Source of the DNA: Arthrobacter oryzae
GTDB taxonomy: Bacteria; Actinomycetota; Actinomycetes; Actinomycetales; Micrococcaceae
Assembly (NCBI RefSeq): GCF_030812315.1
Contig: NZ_JAUSSM010000007.1
Location: 186,001-250,000, forward strand
DNA: 64,000 nt
Reading direction: 5' to 3'
The number at the start of each line of letters is the position of its first letter. Within the stretch, counting starts at the first letter, position 1. The notes under the pieces are model-generated. The model searched no databases. It was not told where the DNA came from and was given only the letters and a program-made list of their open reading frames with translations. This document shows positions 44,027 through 53,084 of this stretch, one piece after another. The position numbers were made by a program, and so were the translations under genes.

Positions 44027-45520
44027 ATGGACATGAGAGCGGTCGCGGAGACGTTGGAGGCTATGGAGGCCTTCCTTGTTTCCTTGTCTGTTTTTGCCGG
44101 CCGCGCGGCCGGGAACGTGGCCGCGGCCGGCCCTGATCCGGTTCAGGACGAAGCGGACGCGTGCTTGGACGGTATGGCTGCGGCGGCCCGGGTGGAAGCC
44201 GGAATGGCCGCGCTGAAAGTGCACTTCGCCGACGGATACGCCAACGCTGCCGCAGCCCTGGCGGGCCCGGCCGTTTCCCCGCAGGAGCGCACCGCCCAGG
44301 TGATGGCGGTGACAGCGGAGGTGGCCTGCGCCCTGACTGTGAGTGAAAGATCGGCAGCGGCGTTGTTGGCGGATTCAGCCACCCTGACCACCGGGTTGCC
44401 CCTGACGCTGTCTGCGCTGCGGTCAGGGAGTATTTCGTGGCAGCACGCGCGGGTGATGTGTGATGAAACAGCCGGCCTTGACCCCGCGGCGGCAGCTGCC
44501 TTGGAGGCTCATTTCCTGGATCCCGAGGCTCCCTTTGCTGCGCGTGGCTGCCCGGCGGGACAGCTGGTGCCGGGCAGGTTCCGTGCCAAGGCGCGCAGCT
44601 GGCGTGAGCGGCACCATCCTGTAAGCATCGAAGCGCGCCACCGTAAGGGTGTGGAGGACCGCCGGCTGGAGTTTGTCCCGGACCGGGACGGCATGGCCTG
44701 GCTCTCGGCCTACGTGACCGCAGATCTGGCGGCGGCAGTTTGGTCCCGTGCCACGGAAGCGGCGCGTGCCCTACAGGGGCCGACCGAATCCCGGACCCTG
44801 ACCCAGCTCCGTGCGGATGTCGCCGCTGACTGGTTGCTGGTGGGGGAGGCGGCCGGAACCCCGTCTCCCAAGGCACAGGTCTTGTTGACCGTTCCGGTGT
44901 TGTCGCTCCTGGGCGCCGTAACGGAACCGGCCACACTGGACGGGTATGGTCCCGTTCCACCGAGCATGGCCCGCCGGCTTGTCGCGGATGGTGCCGGATC
45001 GTTCCTGCGCGTGCTGACAGATCCGCGCAGCGGAGCGCCGCTGGAGATCGGACGCACCAGCTACCGCGTTCCGAAGACGATGCGCCAATGGTTGCGGCTC
45101 CGGGATGGCCGGTGCCCTTTTCCCGGCTGCAACAACCACTCCTTGGACAATGAAGCGGACCATCTGCTGGCTTGGTCCGAGGGAGGCGGCACCGGCATCA
45201 CCAACCTGGGCCAGCCATGCCGGAGGCACCACCGGCTCAAACACACCACGGCGTGGAGACCGGTTAACGCCACCCGGGACCATCCACCCGGCTGGATCTC
45301 CCCCGCGGGACGCTCCTATCCCAGCGAACAACAGGACTGGGAACCACCACACTTGCCGTACCACCCCGGCCACGCGGGCGAAGACCCGGAGTGGGAACCG
45401 CCCGACTGGCCGGACGGACTTGCCCCGGGCGTACCTGCCGGTGCCCCCGGTCCGGGCGAGGCCGGACCGCCACTACCGGTCGATCCCTTGCCGGACTGGG
45501 CGCTATCCATCGCGGCGTAG
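44027..45520 (+). CDS. DUF222-HNH endonuclease-like protein
   Basis: The product has 497 residues from ATG 44027; GTG 44021 is an alternative. The N-terminal two thirds is an Ala-rich helical DUF222 domain with TTGLPLTLSALRSGSISWQH. The C-terminal HNH site includes CPFPGCNNHSLDNEADHLLA, then NLGQPCRRHH, in which two cysteine pairs and the DH/HH residues form a zinc-supported nuclease fold. The family is multicopy in Arthrobacter and mycobacteria (13E12-type repeats) and is thought to be mobile, but its role is unproven. The Pro/Gly-rich C-terminal tail of about 70 residues is probably unfolded. Confidence 0.85.
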   Translation: MDMRAVAETLEAMEAFLVSLSVFAGRAAGNVAAAGPDPVQDEADACLDGMAAAARVEAGMAALKVHFADGYANAAAALAGPAVSPQERTAQVMAVTAEVACALTVSERSAAALLADSATLTTGLPLTLSALRSGSISWQHARVMCDETAGLDPAAAAALEAHFLDPEAPFAARGCPAGQLVPGRFRAKARSWRERHHPVSIEARHRKGVEDRRLEFVPDRDGMAWLSAYVTADLAAAVWSRATEAARALQGPTESRTLTQLRADVAADWLLVGEAAGTPSPKAQVLLTVPVLSLLGAVTEPATLDGYGPVPPSMARRLVADGAGSFLRVLTDPRSGAPLEIGRTSYRVPKTMRQWLRLRDGRCPFPGCNNHSLDNEADHLLAWSEGGGTGITNLGQPCRRHHRLKHTTAWRPVNATRDHPPGWISPAGRSYPSEQQDWEPPHLPYHPGHAGEDPEWEPPDWPDGLAPGVPAGAPGPGEAGPPLPVDPLPDWALSIAA

Positions 45521-45531
45521 GGACCGACCCG

Positions 45532-45591
45532 GCACAGTCCTGCCCTGTACGGTCCTGCCCTGTACGGTCCTGCCCGGTACAGTCCTGCCCT
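45532..45591. repeat. Four tandem 15-bp repeats
   Basis: The unit is GTACRGTCCTGCCCT, head to tail four times with one or two changes per copy, just after the DUF222-HNH stop. It has no spacer structure, so it is not a CRISPR array. Confidence 0.9.
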
Positions 45592-45715
45592 GTGGCCGCT
45601 TCCCGATCGCTGGCCGGTCACGCCGTCAGGCAACCGCGGGTTGCGAATGCCGGGGACGGCCCGCAGCGGACCTTATACTCAAAAGTCCAATCCGGAGGGC
45701 CTTATCGGGGGAGAC

Positions 45716-46510
45716 ATGGACGACGGGACTAATGTGCCTGCACAGGAAACGCACGGACTACCGCCGGTGTACCTGGAAGTGCCGCACCAATCCGGTTTGC
45801 AGGGTGCTGCGGCATCAAAACTCCTGAACACCGGGCTCACTGCGGCTGAAGCTCGCATCGTCTCCGAACCAGCCCCCGTCCAGTACGCCACCACATCACA
45901 GAAACGCACCCGGGATATCTTGGGTGTTACGTGGATCCTGGCGTGCATTGCCGCAGGCGCCATGCTCGGCGTCTACGAAGACGCAACGGACGGACCCTAC
46001 CAAGGGGAAGCGGACTGGGCGCTTGTGGTGCTCGGAATCATCGCGCCGTTCGCTCTCGTCTTCAGCTTCTACCCGCATTGGCAGGGATGGCGGCACAAGA
46101 AGCGGCACAAGGCGTGGCTTGCCCGATTCATCGCGTCATGGCCGCTGCGCGAAAAGCTGGCCAGCGTGGAGAGCATCCCCGACGTGTGGCAGCGCATCTC
46201 TGTGGGCACCATGGCTGACACGCTGGCGGCAGATCGCGAGGCCATACTGCTGCAGGGCGCCGGCGCATCCGGGGTGGTTCCCGCGCGGCTGCTAGCCGAC
46301 GCCCTTACCGCAGTGGGCACCTATGCCCGGGCCGCTACCCAGGATCCGGACTTACAGGAGTCGGCCCAGCAGGCTGTTGACCGGTTTAGCGAGCTGGCCG
46401 GACGACGGCGGGAGCACCCCCCGCTGTCAGACCCGCCGTCAGTCCCCGGTCAACAGCTGCGGCGGCGTCGTAACGGACCCTTCAACGACGTCGGCCGCCT
46501 GCCGGAATAG
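45716..46510 (+). CDS. Hypothetical membrane protein, two TM segments
   Basis: The ATG at 45716 lies just after GGGGGAG and 37 bp after a TATACT that could be the -10 element. The 264-residue product has a soluble N-terminus of about 70 residues. A TM hairpin follows (VTWILACIAAGAMLGVY and WALVVLGIIAPFALVFSFY), then a helical cytosolic part with LADALTAVGTYARAATQ and an Arg-rich tail. I do not recognise the family. It stands alone between a tandem repeat and a hairpin terminator. Confidence 0.65.
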   Translation: MDDGTNVPAQETHGLPPVYLEVPHQSGLQGAAASKLLNTGLTAAEARIVSEPAPVQYATTSQKRTRDILGVTWILACIAAGAMLGVYEDATDGPYQGEADWALVVLGIIAPFALVFSFYPHWQGWRHKKRHKAWLARFIASWPLREKLASVESIPDVWQRISVGTMADTLAADREAILLQGAGASGVVPARLLADALTAVGTYARAATQDPDLQESAQQAVDRFSELAGRRREHPPLSDPPSVPGQQLRRRRNGPFNDVGRLPE

Positions 46511-46553
46511 CTGTGGACCCGGATTTATGGACATTACCCAAGCCAAACGCCAA

Positions 46554-46585
46554 CGGACGACGGCAGGAAGTCCCGCCGTCGTCCG
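46554..46585. terminator. Family hairpin, one mismatch
   Basis: CGGACGACGGCAGG pairs with CCCGCCGTCGTCCG around AAGT. It closes the gene at 45716-46510 and may also face the decayed minus-strand frame beyond. Confidence 0.85.
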
Positions 46586-46602
46586 CTACCTGCTTGAGAT
46601 GG

Positions 46603-46912
46603 TTAGGGTATTTCCGGCATGCTCTTCAACCGCGTAGTGCTGGCGAAGCTCCACATGGCGTGGTCGAGTTCATTCTGCTTTACGCCGAGCGTCTCGGCAG
46701 CCTCCTTGACCAAGGCTCCCGCGAATTCAGACAGTGCCAAATTGGCGAAAGCGGCCTAATGGGCGCGAAAGGTGCTGGCAGTCCCAGCTTGCGGCCCAAG
46801 CCTCGGACCGCTGATGCAGGCCACCGTCCCACAGCCCTTCGCCTGGTGACTCGTGAGACGCCGCCAGGTGCTGCACCACAGCCGCCTGTCCGCCGGAAAG
46901 ATAGAGTGTCAC
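46603..46912 (-). pseudogene. Short unrecognised reading frame, probably frameshifted
   Basis: A GTG-started frame on the minus strand reads TLYLSGGQAAVVQHLAASHE and LHQRSEAWAASWDC, then stops. A second frame, shifted near 46740-46770, continues naturally with ALSEFAGALVKEAAETLG and a further 25 residues to a stop at 46603. Together they would make a protein of about 100 residues. A single-base indel would explain the break. No family is recognised. The only other feature of the 46511-46913 gap is the hairpin at 46554. Confidence 0.35.
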
Positions 46913-46913
46913 G

Positions 46914-47690
46914 GTGAAGATTGCCTTGGCTCCAGACGGCGCCGCGCTCGCGTGGACCGAAAAGGGGCACGGGGAGCCGTTGCTCCTGATCGCCGGTCAA
47001 GCAACGGCTCTGGACGGCTGGGGGCCGACCGCGGAGGCACTGGCCGACCATTTCCGTGTCATCCGCTTTGACCACCGGGGGATTGGCGGGAGCAGCAATG
47101 GCGACGCCGACCGCTACACCACGAGGCTCCTGGCAGCCGATGCGGCCGCTGTCCTAGAGGCCGCCCGCGCTGACAGTGCCCACGTGTACGGCCACTCCAT
47201 GGGTGGGAGAATCGCGCAGTGGCTGGCCATTGATTATCCGCAGAGTGTTCGCGCGCTCATCCTCGCCGCTACGAGCGGAGGCAAACTAGCCGGGGCAGGG
47301 CCCACCAGGGACGCCATGGAAGCCCTCGTCAGCGGCGTACCGGCACGCCTGGAGCCGTTGTTCTTTAATCCGGAATGGGCGGCGAAGCACCCCGACGCAG
47401 TACGTACATTCTTTAACTCGCGGGCATCGGCCTGGGCCAAGGCCCGCCATTTCCGTGCCAGCCGGGAGCACGACGCGTGGAGCCGGCTCGGCTCCATCCA
47501 AGCCCCGACCCTCATTCTGCACGGCACCGACGATGCGCTGACACCCCTGCCCAACGCCGTCCGGTTGCACCAGCACATACGCCGTTCCACGCTGGTCAAG
47601 GTCCCCGGCGCCGGGCATGGCCTCCATCTGGACCGTCCGGAAACCCTCCGGTGGATCCGGCAGTTCATCGCGGCCAAGGCTCCACGCTAA
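46914..47690 (+). CDS. Alpha/beta-hydrolase
   Basis: This 258-residue single-domain hydrolase starts at a GTG with only a weak upstream binding site. The oxyanion region is LIAGQATALDGWG, and the nucleophile elbow GHSMGG carries the catalytic Ser. LHGTDDALTP supplies the Asp and GAGHGLHLDRP the His, so the triad is complete. The DHRGIGGS block is common to esterase, lactonase and haloperoxidase-like members. It is monocistronic, closed by the hairpin at 47694. The substrate is unknown. Confidence 0.85.
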   Translation: MKIALAPDGAALAWTEKGHGEPLLLIAGQATALDGWGPTAEALADHFRVIRFDHRGIGGSSNGDADRYTTRLLAADAAAVLEAARADSAHVYGHSMGGRIAQWLAIDYPQSVRALILAATSGGKLAGAGPTRDAMEALVSGVPARLEPLFFNPEWAAKHPDAVRTFFNSRASAWAKARHFRASREHDAWSRLGSIQAPTLILHGTDDALTPLPNAVRLHQHIRRSTLVKVPGAGHGLHLDRPETLRWIRQFIAAKAPR

Positions 47691-47693
47691 ACC

Positions 47694-47735
47694 GAAAGCG
47701 GCCGACGGCGGGACCTCCCGCCGTCGGTCGCTTTC
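47694..47735. terminator. Family hairpin, diverged stem
   Basis: AAAGCGGCCGACGGCGGG pairs with its complement around ACCT with one mismatch, and a flanking G-C pair extends it. The arms differ from the consensus by a compensating change (CCGACGG/CCGTCGG), which suggests that the fold is maintained. Confidence 0.88.
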
Positions 47736-47827
47736 CGCCGATTTGTGGTGTTTTCCGGAAACTGGCATAAAAAATATAAGTGTGTATGGTATCGGGTAAG
47801 TACAAAGAACAGAAAGGTGTGATTCCA

Positions 47828-47962
47828 TTGTCAGGAAAATCGCCCAGGAGCGTCAGCGCCAAAAAGGCAGGGAAATCTATTCTCGAAAAACGTGCTGACA
47901 AAAAGGCAAAAAACGAGACTAGTGACATTCAGTTCGTAAAGCCGCGCAAAAGCCAGCGCTAA
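47828..47962 (+). CDS. Small basic protein, 44 residues
   Basis: I start at the TTG at 47828, ten bases after GAAAGG. The product is highly charged and Lys/Ser-rich (SGKSPRSVSAKKAGKSILEK and so on) with no hydrophobic core, probably a nucleic-acid-associated or intrinsically disordered peptide. The DNA here is visibly AT-richer than its neighbours. Only two bases separate its stop from the DUF3846 start, so the two are co-translated. No family is certain. A palindrome TTTCCGGAAA at 47752 and AT-rich DNA upstream suggest a promoter. Confidence 0.55.
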   Translation: MSGKSPRSVSAKKAGKSILEKRADKKAKNETSDIQFVKPRKSQR

Positions 47963-47964
47963 CC

Positions 47965-48309
47965 ATGAACACCATTTACAACGCCCTGATCGTGCCGGCC
48001 CGACTCGCCCAGCGGGTGCGCATCGAAACCGTGGACACGGGCACGGCGGCACTCCAGAGCCTGGTTGCGGGAAACATTGAATCCATCGCAGGCACGGACT
48101 GGCATGTCTACCTGAACGACGGGGGAAACCGCATGCCTCCGAACGTCAGGGCAGAAGTGCTCATCCGAGAAGCAGGCGTCAATCTCGAGGACGCTTTCAA
48201 TGGAACGGCGGTTTTCCTAGGCCATGGGAAGTGCGGTGATGAATTAGACGCCCCGCGCCATCTAATTCGCCTTGCCGAGAATCTTTTTGATTTGCCGCTG
48301 GCAGCTTGA
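47965..48309 (+). CDS. DUF3846-like protein
   Basis: This 114-residue protein has LQSLVAGNIESIAGTDWHVY, NDGGNRMPPNVRAEVLI and a Gly-containing GTAVFLGHGKCGDELDAP tail. That order is typical of DUF3846, a domain common on actinobacterial plasmids and phages and often near anti-restriction or replication genes. The start is 2 bp after the small basic protein stop. Local G+C is lower than in adjacent operons. Together they look like a small piece of mobile DNA; no function is known. From 48310 to 48529 I see no gene. Confidence 0.7.
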   Translation: MNTIYNALIVPARLAQRVRIETVDTGTAALQSLVAGNIESIAGTDWHVYLNDGGNRMPPNVRAEVLIREAGVNLEDAFNGTAVFLGHGKCGDELDAPRHLIRLAENLFDLPLAA

Positions 48310-48529
48310 TAGACAAAAGTGTCGTAAATCATAAGACAGCAGGCTGGTGGAATCTCCGCGCGCTGGGAGAGGCGATGTCCCTCTTCGGATTGGGATATGT
48401 GCATGGTATAGAAGTTATATCTGGACGATGAATTGCGCAGAGTGAGAATCCCAATTGGGAGATGGCATATACCGTTGAGGATGGCCGGAAGGCTGCCTGA
48501 GGCCTAGCCGTGGCGGCAAGGCCGTGCCG

Positions 48530-49564
48530 CTAAGGCCGTGCGATGCGTGCCGTCGACTCGCGAATCACGAGCTCGGGCTCGACGACGTAGTGCTGGGCGC
48601 GTTCTCCCGTGAGGATCTGATGGTGGAGCATCTTGAAGGTTGCGATGCCCAGAGCCTGGAAATCGAGCCGCATGGTAGTCAACGGAGGCGAGAAGTAGGC
48701 CGATGCAGGCATGTCGTCAACCCCAACAATTGAGTAGTCCCGGGGTGCCCGCTTGCCGCGCCTTTCCAAGGCGCTCATGAAGCCGAGAGCAATCTCGTCG
48801 TTGCTTGCAAAAACAGCCGTGAACGTGGCCGGATCCGCCAACTCGCCAGCGCGATATCCCGAAACCGAGGACCAGTCGCTTGCCACATCGAGCACTTGGG
48901 GTCCAAGGCCGGCGCTCTGCATGGCGTCGCGATAGCCGCGCTCACGCTCGCCGGCTTCATTTCGGGTCGAAGGGCCGGCCACATGGAGGATGTCGCGGTG
49001 TCCCAATTCGATGAGGTGATGGGTCGCCTCCCATCCGGCAGCGTGGGAGTGTGTGCCCGCGGAGCCTTCGTCCGCCGACGGAAGCTCGGAAACCGTGATT
49101 AAGGGCGTTGACTGGTCCCAATCGGTGAGCAGTTTGCCGACGCCCGGGAGCGGTGTAGAAACAACAACCCCGTCAACCTGTACGGATTTGAAGTGGGCGA
49201 GTGCCCGTCTCGCCTCGGCTTCCCAGTTCTTTGCTTCGAAGTCGAGATTAAGCGCAGCGATAGTGAGCGTGACATCGGCCTCGCGCGCCGCAAATCCCAA
49301 TCCGGTAAGTACGCCAGCGCTCCCGTAGTTGAAGGCCCCCATAGTCAAGACGCCGACGGAATTCGTCCTGCTTGTACGAAGCGTGCGGGCGGATTGGTTT
49401 GGTACGTACCCCAGTTCATCGATCGCTGCGGTGATCCGCTCGCGCGTCTCGGCCCGCACATAGCCCACACCGGTGAAGTAGCGCGAAACCGTCTGAGTTG
49501 AGACGTTGGCCAGTCTGCCGACATCAGCCATGCTCGGCCTAGGCGCGGTCCGTGCTTTTGCCAC
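48530..49564 (-). CDS. LacI-family regulator of the second sugar operon
   Basis: I choose the GTG at 49564 because GGAGGAG lies six bases upstream; the frame is open further without a better site. The 344-residue product has the helix-turn-helix MADVGRLANVSTQTVSRYFT and hinge segment VPNQSARTLRTSRTNSVG. The sugar-sensing domain ends with SIVGVDDMPASAYFSPPLTT. It diverges from the solute-binding-protein operon, with the perfect palindrome GTCAACCGGTTGAC between them, most likely its operator. Its ligand would be the sugar taken up by that operon. Confidence 0.9.
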   Translation of the reverse strand: MAKARTAPRPSMADVGRLANVSTQTVSRYFTGVGYVRAETRERITAAIDELGYVPNQSARTLRTSRTNSVGVLTMGAFNYGSAGVLTGLGFAAREADVTLTIAALNLDFEAKNWEAEARRALAHFKSVQVDGVVVSTPLPGVGKLLTDWDQSTPLITVSELPSADEGSAGTHSHAAGWEATHHLIELGHRDILHVAGPSTRNEAGERERGYRDAMQSAGLGPQVLDVASDWSSVSGYRAGELADPATFTAVFASNDEIALGFMSALERRGKRAPRDYSIVGVDDMPASAYFSPPLTTMRLDFQALGIATFKMLHHQILTGERAQHYVVEPELVIRESTARIARP

Positions 49565-49710
49565 CCGTTCTCCTCCTCCAGAGCTACTGCTCATCAAAAG
49601 TTTACGATCACCCACCAATGAGTGGCGCTCGCGCCGGCATGGTCGAAATCGCCGTTGGGTCTGCGCTGGCGCCCAGGACTTCCGGAAATGACTCTTTTCA
49701 TTAATAATTG

Positions 49711-49724
49711 GTCAACCGGTTGAC
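49711..49724. promoter_or_regulatory. LacI operator GTCAACCGGTTGAC
   Basis: A perfect 14-bp palindrome with a central CG lies in the divergent region between lacI and the ABC operon. Around it, GTTTACGAT occurs near 49607 on the plus strand and, inverted, at 49731-49740, perhaps parts of the two promoters. Confidence 0.8.
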
Positions 49725-49846
49725 GTGAGTTATCGTAAACCCACATACTCGTTGTGGGTCAGGTCACATAGGCGGCGTTCCCAGCAGGGTTCGCCGAGAT
49801 ATCCGTGACCAAGCACCCACAACTACCCCTACGAAAGGACGCGACG

Positions 49847-51103
49847 ATGCGTTTGCTTGCCAAAGGCGCTGTTGCTCTTACGGCCATTGCTGTGCTGGCC
49901 GGCTGTTCCGCCGGCTCAGGATCCAATGCCTCAGGCAAAACCCAGCTGGACTGGTGGGTGATCAACCCGAGCTCCCCGACTGCGGCCAAAGCTCAGGACA
50001 AGATCATCCAGGATTTCGAAGCTTCCAACCCTGACATCACGGTCAAGAAGACGAATCGTGCAGTGGACGCACACAAGGACGCCCTGCGCACCGCGATTGG
50101 TACTTCTGCGGCGCCGGACATTTACGACTTCTGGGCAGGCCCGGGTCTCGGCGGGGAACTGGTCAAGAACAACGCCAGCATCGACCTGTCCAGTCAGTAC
50201 ACCGAGTACAAGTGGGAGAGCCGGTTCACGGAGGCCGCCCTTGAGCCGGTCAAGCAGTACGGCGGTTTCCACGGTGTGCCCTGGAAGCTCAACGGTGAGG
50301 CCATGTACTACAACAAGGCATTGTTCGAACAAGCCGGCATCGCGAAACTGCCAACGACCATGGACGAGCTGAACGACGCCGCTGCCAAGCTGAAGAACGC
50401 CGGCATCACGCCGATCCAGTTCGGTGGAACCGTCAACTGGCACGTGATGCGCCTGCTCGATACCTTCCTCGAGGGCTATTGCGGGGCGGAAACTTTCGAC
50501 AAGCTGGTCACCAATCAGGCGAACTGGGGTCAGGAAGAGTGTGTGACCGAGTCCTTCACGAACCTTCAGAAATGGTCAAAGGACTACTTCAACCCCGGCT
50601 TCATCGGCATCAATAATGACGAGTCCTCCGCCCTCTTCTTCAGCGGCAAGGCAGCGATGGCCCTTGAAGGCGACTGGTTCAATTCCCAGATCAAGGACAA
50701 GGCCAAGGTCGAGGACTTCGGCGTGTTCCCCTTGCCGACAGGTACAGGCCGCATGTACGGCTTCGAGCAGGCCATGTACGTCACCAAGGACAGCAAGAAC
50801 GCGGATGCAGCGGCCAAGTTCCTGGACTTCATGATGTCCACCCCGGTCCAGAAGGAGACGCTGGGCACGTTCTCGACGCAATCGGTAAACAAGGAAGTCA
50901 AGCCCACCGAGACGGACGAACTCAGCACGTCCTGGGCGGGTATCTTCGCCAACGCCAAGGGCCTGTACATGAACAACGATCAGAACCTCAGCCAGTCCCA
51001 GACCACTGAGTACTGGCGCATCCAGAATCTGGTTGCCACCGGCGGCCTTGACCCGGCTAAGGCCGGGGCAGAGCTCCAGAAGTTCCTGGATACGAGCAAA
51101 TAG
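49847..51103 (+). CDS. ABC sugar-binding lipoprotein (second operon)
   Basis: The ATG at 49847 follows GAAAGGA. The 418-residue product has a lipoprotein signal, LLAKGAVALTAIAVLAGC, then a family 1 solute-binding fold. KLNGEAMYYNKALFEQAGI and AALFFSGKAAMALEGDWF-like blocks are the usual sugar-binding signatures. It is first in an operon of two permeases, a glycosidase, an ApnL-like protein and an SDR. It probably binds a small glycoside or oligosaccharide. As in the GH32 operon, no ATPase gene is present, which implies a shared multi-sugar ATPase. Confidence 0.88.
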   Translation: MRLLAKGAVALTAIAVLAGCSAGSGSNASGKTQLDWWVINPSSPTAAKAQDKIIQDFEASNPDITVKKTNRAVDAHKDALRTAIGTSAAPDIYDFWAGPGLGGELVKNNASIDLSSQYTEYKWESRFTEAALEPVKQYGGFHGVPWKLNGEAMYYNKALFEQAGIAKLPTTMDELNDAAAKLKNAGITPIQFGGTVNWHVMRLLDTFLEGYCGAETFDKLVTNQANWGQEECVTESFTNLQKWSKDYFNPGFIGINNDESSALFFSGKAAMALEGDWFNSQIKDKAKVEDFGVFPLPTGTGRMYGFEQAMYVTKDSKNADAAAKFLDFMMSTPVQKETLGTFSTQSVNKEVKPTETDELSTSWAGIFANAKGLYMNNDQNLSQSQTTEYWRIQNLVATGGLDPAKAGAELQKFLDTSK

Positions 51104-51190
51104 CTCTTTCGCTCAGGGGTGGGGCTGTGTGTTCCGCACGGTCCCACCCTTCAGCCCCATGACCGATCCAAAGATCAAAGGCGACCTCTT

Positions 51191-52159
51191 TTGTCTAAGC
51201 TCACAGCCACGCGCCTCCAGACGCCCCCAGTTCCTGTTCCGCGGCAACCTCCGAAGAAACCACTCCTGAAGCGCCTTGCCAGCGGCGGGTTTATCGCAGC
51301 CCTGCCCTTCCTTGCCCCTGCTCTGGCCGCATATGTTGTCTTCGTCATCGGCCCGATGGTCAGCGCCGTGCGCCTGAGCCTCTACGAATGGTCAGGCTTC
51401 AACACTGACCCGCAGGTGTTCGTCGGGTTCCAGAACTATGTCCGCCTGTTCACCCAGGACGCGGTGTTCTGGACGGCCCTGCAGAACACCGTCATCTGGG
51501 TTCTCCTGTCTTTGGTCATTCCGACCACCCTCGGCCTGGTGATGGCACTGTCCCTGAACCGTCCGATCTTCGGCCGGAACCTTTTCCGCTCCGTCTTCTA
51601 CATCCCGGGGGTGCTGGCGCCGATCGCCATCGCGAACATGTGGCGTTGGATGTACAACCCGAACTACGGCGTCTTCTCAGAACTCGCAAAGGCCTGGCAT
51701 CTGGGCGACGGTTCAGGCGTTACCTTCCTCAGCGACCCCAAGGTGGCCATTTACGCCATCTTCGCCGCGTTTGTCTGGCAGATCGCCGGCCTGAACATGG
51801 TCCTCTTCCTTGCCGGTTTGCAAAGCGTGTCCAAGGAACTCGTTGAGTCGGCCCGCCTGGATGGCGCCAACAACTGGAAGGTCTTCCGCCACGTCACCTT
51901 CCCGGCCCTCCGCCCCACCATCGTGGTCGTCATGGTGCTGACCATCGTGCACTCCATCAAGGTCTTCGACCTCGTGGTCGGCATGACAGGCGGCGGTCCC
52001 GCCCAATCCTCACAGGTGCTGGCACTCTGGTCTTACTCCCAGTCATTCCTCCAGCACGACTTCGGAATGGGCAACGCGATAGCCACGGTGCTGCTCGCCA
52101 TCACCCTTGTCCTTGTCATCCCCTACCTGATCTGGTCCACCAAAGGAAACGAAGACTGA
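51191..52159 (+). CDS. ABC sugar permease, MalF type (second operon)
   Basis: I choose the TTG at 51191, about ten bases after AAAGG; a start at 51119 would add a tail with no hydrophobic or binding-site support. The product has 322 residues: a Pro-rich cytosolic tail, then six TM segments beginning at AALPFLAPALAAYVVFVIGP. The ATPase-docking loop is VESARLDGANNWKVFRHVTF, and VVGMTGGGPAQSSQVLALWS is the CUT1 signature. Its last base is shared with the next gene's start (TGATG), so the two permeases are coupled. Confidence 0.87.
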   Translation: MSKLTATRLQTPPVPVPRQPPKKPLLKRLASGGFIAALPFLAPALAAYVVFVIGPMVSAVRLSLYEWSGFNTDPQVFVGFQNYVRLFTQDAVFWTALQNTVIWVLLSLVIPTTLGLVMALSLNRPIFGRNLFRSVFYIPGVLAPIAIANMWRWMYNPNYGVFSELAKAWHLGDGSGVTFLSDPKVAIYAIFAAFVWQIAGLNMVLFLAGLQSVSKELVESARLDGANNWKVFRHVTFPALRPTIVVVMVLTIVHSIKVFDLVVGMTGGGPAQSSQVLALWSYSQSFLQHDFGMGNAIATVLLAITLVLVIPYLIWSTKGNED

Positions 52160-53043
52160 TGAGCACCCTCACTCTCAGGCCCGCGAAGAACGCCCACGGG
52201 ACCTCGCGCCCACGCCGCAACGTCGATTACGTCCGCGTCGGGCTGTGGCTCGCACTGGCCGTGACTATGGTCATCTGGGCCATGCCGCTGATCTTTGTGA
52301 TGTTCACGTCGCTGAAGTCCGAAGCCGCGATCTTCTCCACCTCGTCCTTCTCCCTGCCTGCTGCCGCCGAATGGCAGAACTACGCCGATGCGTTGGAGAC
52401 CGGAAACCTCCTTACCGCCGGCGGCAACAGCCTCCTCATTGCCGCCATCAAGGTTCCCTTGGGCCTGCTGTTCTCAGCAGCTGCGGCCTTCGGCTTGTCC
52501 CGGATCCGCTTCAGGCACAGCAAACTGATCCTGGGGGCCTTCGCGCTGGGTTCCATGGTTCCGATCCAGGTTGCCCTCGGGCCGCTGTTCAAAATCATCC
52601 TGGACCTGGGCATGCTTAACAGCCCGCTTGGCGTGATCCTCCCGTATATCGGGTTCGGGCTGCCCATCCAGATCTTCATCCTCCACGGCTTCTTCAGCGC
52701 CATACCCAAGGAAATAGACGAAAGCGTCCGCGTGGACGGCGGCGGCAACTGGCGCCTCTTCTGGCAGATCATCCTTCCCCTGTCCAAGCCCGCTCTCGCC
52801 GCGCTGTTCATCCTGGACTTCGTGGCCACCTGGAATGAATACGCCATCGCCTTGGTGATCCTGCAGGACCAGGCAGCCCAGACAATTCCGCTGGCCATCC
52901 AGGGCTTCCAGTCCCAGTTCACCAGCTCCTACGGTCCGCTGAACGCCTTCACGATCATGTCGATCCTCCCGGTACTCATCGTGTACCTGCTCTTCCAGCG
53001 CTACTTCGTCGAGGGCATGTTCAGCGGCGCCGTCAAGGGGTAA
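52159..53043 (+). CDS. ABC sugar permease, MalG type (second operon)
   Basis: This 294-residue protein is the second permease, starting with ATG overlapping the previous TGA. It has six TM segments, an EAA-type loop DESVRVDGGGNWRLFWQIIL, and the C-terminal LLFQRYFVEGMFSGAVKG common to CUT1 MalG-like subunits. It pairs with the product of 51191-52159 in the membrane. The glycosidase gene follows 41 bp later, in the same transcript by position. Confidence 0.9.
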   Translation: MSTLTLRPAKNAHGTSRPRRNVDYVRVGLWLALAVTMVIWAMPLIFVMFTSLKSEAAIFSTSSFSLPAAAEWQNYADALETGNLLTAGGNSLLIAAIKVPLGLLFSAAAAFGLSRIRFRHSKLILGAFALGSMVPIQVALGPLFKIILDLGMLNSPLGVILPYIGFGLPIQIFILHGFFSAIPKEIDESVRVDGGGNWRLFWQIILPLSKPALAALFILDFVATWNEYAIALVILQDQAAQTIPLAIQGFQSQFTSSYGPLNAFTIMSILPVLIVYLLFQRYFVEGMFSGAVKG

Positions 53044-53084
53044 CACCGCACATTCGCAACAACTTTCAACGCAGAAAGGCCATC

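Noticed and set aside
43687..44034. Minus-strand frame upstream of the HAD gene
   Set aside because: It crosses the hairpin and the phosphotransferase remnant and has no start site or domain.
45532..45591. CRISPR-like array
   Set aside because: The 15-bp units are directly contiguous with no unique spacers and no cas genes are nearby.
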